From the NCBI GenBank assembly GCA_036503065.1, contig DASXXM010000082.1:1-9777 (forward strand): DNA of 9,777 bases, given 5' to 3'. Position 1 is the first letter of the stretch; each line of letters begins with the position of its first letter. Below the pieces are notes generated by a model that worked only from the letters and a program-made list of their open reading frames with translations, was not told the origin of the DNA and searched no databases. Shown piece by piece: positions 6,168 through 9,777 of the stretch. A program made the position numbers and the translations under genes. The DNA comes from DATEPR01 sp036503065. Lineage in GTDB: Bacteria > Actinomycetota > Actinomycetes > Mycobacteriales > Pseudonocardiaceae.

Positions 6168-6210
6168 ACTCCACGGGGGACGTCCCATTTCCAATGTACC
6201 GTTTGTCAAG

Positions 6211-6222
6211 CCCCGAATGGGG
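6211..6222. other. Small GC hairpin
   Basis: CCCC-GAAT-GGGG, flanked by GTACC at 6196-6200 and its complement GGTAC at 6221-6225. It could be an operator or a weak transcription stop; the role is unknown. Confidence 0.25.
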
Positions 6223-6237
6223 TACTGGCCGGCAAGT

Positions 6238-6265
6238 TGTGGATAACCGACGTAGCTGTGGACAG
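6238..6265 (-). promoter_or_regulatory. Two DnaA-box-like nonamers in tandem
   Basis: On the minus strand TTATCCACA (6246-6238) is the perfect bacterial DnaA box, and CTGTCCACA (6265-6257) differs by one base from TTGTCCACA, the form favoured in Streptomyces. They are 19 bp apart and in the same orientation. A third, weaker site on the plus strand, CAGTCCACA, lies at 6334-6342. Confidence 0.55.
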
Positions 6266-6329
6266 TCGGCTTGACAGATCGCCGCCTGCCTGTCTCCCGC
6301 TGCGAAACCCTCGTGACTCGGTCGTGTGG

Positions 6330-6357
6330 TTGACAGTCCACAACGGACGAATCCAAC
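6330..6357 (+). promoter_or_regulatory. Candidate promoter of the oleate hydratase gene
   Basis: A perfect -35 TTGACA (6330-6335) is followed after 16 bp by TCCAAC (6352-6357), only a 3/6 match to the -10. The third DnaA-like nonamer (6334-6342) overlaps it. The -35 is good and the -10 poor. Confidence 0.35.
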
Positions 6358-6385
6358 GGCTCGAACGTACGAAAGGAGATTCCCG

Positions 6386-7948
6386 GTGGCGAAGGCATAT
6401 TTGGTGGGCAGTGGGGTCGCGGCGCTCTCGGCGGCGGCTTTCCTGATCCGAGACGGTGGTTTCGCGGGCTCGGACATCACCATTCTGGAGGAACAGGACC
6501 GCAACGGCGGCAGCCTGGACGCGGCAGGCTCCCCGGAGACCGGCTACACCATGCGCGGCGGGCGGATGTTCGAGGTCCACTTCGACTGCACCTACGACCT
6601 CCTCTCGTCCATACCGTCGCTGGACGACCCGTCGAGATCCGTCACGCAGGACACCTTCGAATTCCACGAGGAATTCGCGTGGCACGATCAGGCTCGACTG
6701 ATCGACAAGGACGGCAAGCGCGTCGACGCCCATTCCATGGGATTCTCCGAGCGCGACCGGCTGGAACTGATCAAATGCGTGGCCACACCCGAGAAACACC
6801 TCGACGGCAAGCGGATTGTGGACTGCTTCCACCCGGACTTCTTCACCACGAACTTCTGGTTCATGTGGTGCACCACCTTCGCGTTCGAGCCATGGCACAG
6901 CGCGATCGAGTTCCGCCGCTACCTCAACCGGTTCGTCCACCTGTTCAAGACTTTCGACACCATGTCGGGGATCTACCGGACCAAGTACAACCAGTACGAC
7001 TCGATCGTCCGGCCCCTGCTGGCCTGGCTCGACAAGCAGGGCGTGACCATCCAGCTCGGCACCACGGTGACCGACCTGGTGTTCGCGTCCGGCACGACCG
7101 TCAAGGCGCTGAAGTACACGCGCGGCGGTGTGCGTGCGCAGATCCCGGTCGGCACGGACGACCTGGTCTTCGTGACCAACGGCTCGATGACCGCCGACTC
7201 CACGCTCGGCTCGACCGACGAACCGGCGCCGCTGAACACGTCGCACTCGGCCGGTTCGTGGCAACTGTGGCACACGCTGGCGGCCGGGCGGCCCGAGTTC
7301 GGTGATCCGTCGGTGTTCGACTCGACCATCGCGGACTCGACGTGGGCCTCGTTCACCGTGACCACCAAGGATCCCACGTTCTTCCGGCTGATGGCGGAGT
7401 TCAGCGGCAGCGAGGCCGGCAAGGGTGGACTGATCACGTTCAAGGACTCCAACTGGCTGTTGACCATCGTGCTCAACCACCAGCCGCACTTCCGCGAGCA
7501 ACCGCGGGACACGTTCGTCTGGTGGGGTTACGCCCTGTTCCCGGACAGGAAGGGCGACTACGTGCCGAAGACCATGGCCGAGAGCTCAGGACGGGAGATT
7601 CTCACCGAGGTCTTGGGGCACCTGCATTTCGACGACGTCCGTGATCGGATCCTGGCCGGTTCGATCGTCCTGCCGGCGATGATGCCGTACATCACCAGTC
7701 AGTTCCTGGTGCGCAAGGCCGGCGACCGACCCGCTGTCGTGCCGGCCGGCTCGACGAATCTGGCGTTCATCGGGCAGTACGCCGAGGTGCCCGATGACGT
7801 CGTGTTCACCGTGGAGTACTCGGTCCGGACCGCCTGGGTGGCCGTCGCCCAGTTGCTGAAGCTCGACCGGCAGCCGCCTCCAGTCTACAAGGGACAGTAT
7901 AATCCCAAGGTTCTGGTTGAGGCGTTGGAAACGCTGCACCGTCGCTAG
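6386..7948 (+). CDS. ohyA: Oleate hydratase family FAD protein (MCRA)
   Basis: A 520-residue member of the oleate hydratase / myosin-cross-reactive-antigen family (PF06100). These FAD-binding enzymes add water to the cis-9 double bond of unsaturated fatty acids to give 10-hydroxy acids, without net redox change. Visible marks: the dinucleotide-binding start YLVGSGVAALSAAAFLIRD (G8, G10), ITILEEQDRNGGSLDAAG (31-48), MRGGRMFEVHFDC (56-68), NFWFMWCTTFAFEPWHS (156-172) and FRRYLNRF (176-183). Classical family members have RGGRE, whose glutamate activates water; here that position is M61. Y179 lies at about the spacing expected for the second catalytic residue (Y241 of the Elizabethkingia enzyme). 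The substitution recalls the shorter monomeric Rhodococcus type (HFam3), so activity is plausible but not assured. The GTG start follows GAAAGGAG at seven bases. A lipoprotein gene follows after 25 bp. Confidence 0.92.
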   Translation: MAKAYLVGSGVAALSAAAFLIRDGGFAGSDITILEEQDRNGGSLDAAGSPETGYTMRGGRMFEVHFDCTYDLLSSIPSLDDPSRSVTQDTFEFHEEFAWHDQARLIDKDGKRVDAHSMGFSERDRLELIKCVATPEKHLDGKRIVDCFHPDFFTTNFWFMWCTTFAFEPWHSAIEFRRYLNRFVHLFKTFDTMSGIYRTKYNQYDSIVRPLLAWLDKQGVTIQLGTTVTDLVFASGTTVKALKYTRGGVRAQIPVGTDDLVFVTNGSMTADSTLGSTDEPAPLNTSHSAGSWQLWHTLAAGRPEFGDPSVFDSTIADSTWASFTVTTKDPTFFRLMAEFSGSEAGKGGLITFKDSNWLLTIVLNHQPHFREQPRDTFVWWGYALFPDRKGDYVPKTMAESSGREILTEVLGHLHFDDVRDRILAGSIVLPAMMPYITSQFLVRKAGDRPAVVPAGSTNLAFIGQYAEVPDDVVFTVEYSVRTAWVAVAQLLKLDRQPPPVYKGQYNPKVLVEALETLHRR

Positions 7949-7973
7949 TTCTCAGCGGAGAGTAGGTGTCGAA

Positions 7974-8576
7974 ATGCGCAAGCTCGCCGGTGGCTGCGTG
8001 GTTCTGCTGATCGCACTGTTGGCCGGCTGCGGCAGCAGCCAGTCCGCGGCCCCGGTGACCACGACGACGGTGGCGCCGACGACAACCCCGGCGCCGACGA
8101 CGCGGCCGGCACCGGTCCGGCCCACGTCGGCTCGGCCGGTGCCGGCTGAGCCGACATGGGCGGTTCTGGCCGAGCTGACCATGCAGGGCTGCGCGCTCGG
8201 CCTGCTCACCCTGACCAACGCCGGCAAGCAGGCCGTGACCGTGCAGGGCTGGCCGGCGATGAAGTTCCTGGACGCGGCAGACGGCACCCTGCCGGTGCCG
8301 GTGCAGCGGGTCGCGGTGCCCGGCGCGGGCCCGTCGATCCGGCTGGCCCCCGGCCGAACCGCGTTCGCCGGGGTGACCTGGGTACCGGGCGACAAGGCCG
8401 AGACCACCACGTATGTGGCCACCACGGTTAGGCTGACCCCGCCGGGTACCGCCGCCCCGGTCGTGGTCAGCGTCATCGGTACCGACGGCCGGGTGAGCGG
8501 CTACCCGGAGCTCGATCTCAAGTCGGTCAAGGTCGGCACCTGGCAGCCGGCCAGCCAGGGTGTGCTGGCCTTCTGA
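7974..8576 (+). CDS. DUF4232 lipoprotein
   Basis: A 200-residue secreted lipoprotein. The signal peptide MRKLAGGCVVLLIALLAGC has a lipobox LAGC with the acylated cysteine at residue 19. A Thr/Pro/Ala-rich low-complexity linker follows at about 25-58, then a DUF4232 (PF14016) beta domain from about 60 to 195, recognisable by CALGLLTLTNAGKQAVTVQGWP and FLDAADGTLPVPVQRV. The domain is frequent on actinobacterial cell surfaces and has no established function. The ATG at 7974 is chosen because it gives a clean signal peptide and follows GGAGAGTAGG. Only 25 bp separate it from the oleate hydratase stop, so the two are probably co-transcribed. It converges on the HdeD-like gene with three bases between stops. 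Confidence 0.88.
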   Translation: MRKLAGGCVVLLIALLAGCGSSQSAAPVTTTTVAPTTTPAPTTRPAPVRPTSARPVPAEPTWAVLAELTMQGCALGLLTLTNAGKQAVTVQGWPAMKFLDAADGTLPVPVQRVAVPGAGPSIRLAPGRTAFAGVTWVPGDKAETTTYVATTVRLTPPGTAAPVVVSVIGTDGRVSGYPELDLKSVKVGTWQPASQGVLAF

Positions 8577-8579
8577 GCG

Positions 8580-9161
8580 CTACGCGTGCCGGAGGCGGAT
8601 GCGCAGCTGGATGGCGTGCACCACCTCCGTCACACCGAGAACGACGAGCCAGATACCGCTCACCAGTGTGAGAGCGGCGATGGACGTGAAGGGCGACGAG
8701 ATCAACACGACCCCGGCGATCACGGCGACGATGCCGAAGAACACCTGCCAGCCGCGGGCCGGCAACCCGTCCGAGGACATCGCCACGAACGTCTGCGTGA
8801 TGCCGCGCAGCAGCCAGCCGAACCCGATCCAGATGGCCAGCAGGAGAATCGACTCGGCCGGGCCGCGGAAGCAGATCAGGCCGAGCAGGATGCTGAGCGC
8901 GCCGCTGACCAGCCCCAGCGCCCGCATCGATCCGGGGATGTGCTCCGCGAAGGCGCCCGCCACCTGGAAGATGCCGCTGACCAGCAGGTAAATGCCGAAC
9001 AGCGCACCGATCAGTACCAGCGTCGCGGCCGGCCAGGCCAGGACGAGAACCCCGATCACGATCGCGGCGACCCCCGTGGCGAGGAGCGCCTGCCATGCGG
9101 AGTTGGCCAGTAGTCGAGGGAAGCCGGTGAGCTCGTCGGGCGCCTTGGTGTGGGAAGTCAT
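8580..9161 (-). CDS. HdeD-like DUF308 membrane protein
   Basis: A 193-residue polytopic membrane protein of the HdeD / DUF308 family (PF03729). Six hydrophobic segments are visible near residues 25-43, 47-70, 80-98, 103-121, 138-155 and 160-182. The family's three tandem two-helix DUF308 units show in the repeated sense of GVLVLAWPAATLVLIGALFGIYLLVSGIFQV, LLGLICFRGPAESILLLAIWIGFGWLLRGI and AGVVLISSPFTSIAALTLVSGIWLVVLGVTEV. E. coli HdeD is linked to acid resistance at high cell density; in actinomycetes the role is not settled. The ATG at 9161 is preferred to one 12 codons upstream because an AGAAGGG lies about 12 bases before it and the longer start has no ribosome site. Its upstream region carries a heptamer tandem repeat. 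Confidence 0.9.
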   Translation of the reverse strand: MTSHTKAPDELTGFPRLLANSAWQALLATGVAAIVIGVLVLAWPAATLVLIGALFGIYLLVSGIFQVAGAFAEHIPGSMRALGLVSGALSILLGLICFRGPAESILLLAIWIGFGWLLRGITQTFVAMSSDGLPARGWQVFFGIVAVIAGVVLISSPFTSIAALTLVSGIWLVVLGVTEVVHAIQLRIRLRHA

Positions 9162-9226
9162 GCCTGGGTTCTGCCCTTCTCGATGAGAGCGGAGCATCAG
9201 TGTGACGCCCCGCGACAGGGCAGGCC

Positions 9227-9242
9227 AGCCGAACTGTCGGCT
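9227..9242. other. Leader hairpin upstream of the HdeD-like gene
   Basis: AGCCGA (9227-9232) and TCGGCT (9237-9242) pair around a four-base loop, 66 bp upstream of the HdeD-like start. It could be an operator or an mRNA leader structure. Confidence 0.25.
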
Positions 9243-9305
9243 TTACATGGTCTCGGATCAGGATCACGGATTTGGCTTCCTGTCGCGCTCCGGTCACGAT
9301 CACTC

Positions 9306-9340
9306 CATAGCACATAGCACATAGCACAGAGCACATAGCA
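9306..9340. repeat. Five tandem 7-bp repeats
   Basis: CATAGCA occurs at 9306, 9313, 9320 and 9334, with CAGAGCA at 9327: five head-to-tail heptamers with a single base change. It is AT-richer than its surroundings and lies 145 bp upstream of the HdeD-like start. Confidence 0.85.
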
Positions 9341-9381
9341 TTGCGAGGAGTCTCGGGTTGGCGCCGCGCGCTGGGACGCCG

Positions 9382-9397
9382 ACCGCAACGTTGTGGT
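9382..9397. promoter_or_regulatory. Near-palindrome, candidate operator
   Basis: A 16-bp sequence centred on CAACGTTG in which seven of the eight base pairs are symmetrical (ACC-CAACGTTG-GGT with one mismatched pair). The size suits a dimeric repressor site, but no regulator gene is adjacent. Confidence 0.25.
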
Positions 9398-9425
9398 TGG
9401 CGTGATTTGGGGAGCCGGACAGGGG

Positions 9426-9463
9426 AACGGGGTGGTCCGGCCGATTGGCCGGGCCACCCCGTT
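9426..9463 (-). terminator. Strong terminator hairpin of the minus-strand secreted gene
   Basis: Seventeen base pairs (9426-9442 with 9447-9463), with a single G-U wobble, close around the loop GATT. It begins nine bases after the stop codon of the gene ending at 9472. The T-run is weak on both strands, as is common for GC-rich actinobacterial terminators. It would also block read-through towards the HdeD-like gene. Confidence 0.85.
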
Positions 9464-9471
9464 TCCTGTTG

Positions 9472-9777
9472 CTAGCTAACGGTTAGCGCTGTGTCGTCGA
9501 CTACGAACGAGGTTTGCAGGGACCCGTTCTCGGTGCCGGTGAAGGTCAGGGTGACCGTCTGGCCCGCGAAGCTGGACACGTTGAACGAGTGCGATGCGTA
9601 GCCCGCGGCGGCGTTGAGGTTGGAGAACGTCGCCAGCGTCGTCGAACCGAGCTTGACCGTGAACTTGTCGTTCTGGGCGGTCGTGGTCGTCTCGGCGGTG
9701 TCGATGTGCAGGAAGAACGACAGCGTGGCACTACAGCCGCTCGGGATGGTCACCGACTGGGAGATCGAGTCGGTGTG
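9472..9777 (-). CDS. Secreted protein, C-terminal beta-sandwich domain (partial)
   Basis: The last 101 residues of a gene running off the right edge; the stop is TAG at 9474-9472. The sequence is a Thr/Ser-rich beta domain with SVTIPSGCSATLSFFLHIDTAE, TVKLGSTTLATFSNLN, YASHSFNVSSFAGQTVTLTFTG and an ending SLQTSFVVDDTALTVS. I recognise this module as the C-terminal domain attached to many secreted actinobacterial peptidases and other exoenzymes, where it probably helps binding or stability. The catalytic part lies outside the window, so the enzyme class cannot be told. An internal GTG at 9753 is not the real start, because the frame stays open and the domain continues to the edge. A strong hairpin terminator follows the stop. 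Confidence 0.8.
   Translation of the reverse strand, partial: HTDSISQSVTIPSGCSATLSFFLHIDTAETTTTAQNDKFTVKLGSTTLATFSNLNAAAGYASHSFNVSSFAGQTVTLTFTGTENGSLQTSFVVDDTALTVS

Larger units (their letters stand above)
5948..6385. other. 438-bp intergenic region with repeats and DnaA-like sites
   Basis: No credible gene is present. From left to right it holds hairpins just after the helical-protein gene (6027-6062), a degenerate direct-repeat block (6064-6167), a small GC hairpin (6211-6222), three DnaA-box-like nonamers (6238-6246, 6257-6265, 6334-6342), two TTGACA hexamers (6271-6276, 6330-6335) and the ribosome site of the oleate hydratase gene (6371-6378). Confidence 0.7.
9162..9471. other. 310-bp intergenic region with tandem heptamers and hairpin
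   Basis: No credible gene is present. It holds a short hairpin in the 5' leader of the HdeD-like gene (9227-9242), five tandem heptamers (9306-9340), a near-palindrome (9382-9397) and the long terminator stem of the following minus-strand gene (9426-9463). I found no convincing -35/-10 pair for the HdeD-like gene. Confidence 0.7.

Noticed and set aside
6271..6276. TTGACA hexamer as a promoter -35
   Set aside because: No -10-like sequence at 15-19 bp downstream.
5988..6446. A 152-residue plus-strand frame in the intergenic region
   Set aside because: No ribosome site, no domain, and it runs into the oleate hydratase gene in another frame.
5536..6504. Minus-strand frames reading through the repeat block (up to 322 residues), with a Trp/Leu/Arg repetitive part
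   Set aside because: They overlap the helical-protein gene and the oleate hydratase start, have no ribosome site, and the repeat spacings (23 and 18 bp) shift the frame between copies.
6206..7501. A 431-residue minus-strand frame over the oleate hydratase
   Set aside because: Antisense shadow; the plus strand has unmistakable family motifs and a strong ribosome site.

Overview
The window looks like chromosomal DNA of a high-GC actinomycete, most likely from the Pseudonocardiaceae or a related family. The grounds are strong G/C bias at third codon positions, GTG and TTG starts, a type VII secretion (EccB) gene end, a PF04672-type methyltransferase, a DUF4232 lipoprotein and a secreted-peptidase C-terminal domain of the kind common in actinomycetes. 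The genus is inference; no rRNA or other marker gene is present.

Layout. (1) 1-1158: the 3' end of eccB overlaps by ATGA a NarL/FixJ-type response regulator. (2) 1159-2890: a consensus-like promoter carrying three 17-bp-period repeats drives a group D flavin monooxygenase (HsaA/HpaB-like), followed after 51 bp by an HxlR-family regulator with a TTG start; this reads as a self-contained regulated unit. (3) 2896-4220: a PF04672 methyltransferase (minus) and a pyridoxamine-5'-phosphate-oxidase-like split-barrel protein (plus) diverge from a 38-bp gap, both probably with leaderless starts. (4) 4237-5298: a polytopic membrane protein of unknown function on the minus strand. (5) 5519-5947: a small Ala/Arg-rich helical protein. 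(6) 5948-6385: non-coding, with hairpins, a degenerate repeat block and three DnaA-box-like sites. (7) 6386-8576: an oleate hydratase-family flavoprotein followed after 25 bp by a DUF4232 lipoprotein, probably co-transcribed. (8) 8580-9161: an HdeD/DUF308 membrane protein on the minus strand. (9) 9162-9471: non-coding, with a heptanucleotide tandem repeat, a near-palindrome and a strong hairpin that terminates the next gene. (10) 9472-9777: the C-terminus of a secreted protein on the minus strand, running off the window.

No mobile element, CRISPR array, tRNA, rRNA or recognisable biosynthetic cluster was seen. The most interesting points are the oleate hydratase homologue with methionine where the classical enzymes have a catalytic glutamate, the DnaA-box-like cluster and repeat block upstream of it, the 17-bp repeats over the monooxygenase promoter, and the response regulator translationally coupled to eccB. 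I do not see convincing evidence for an entirely new biological system.
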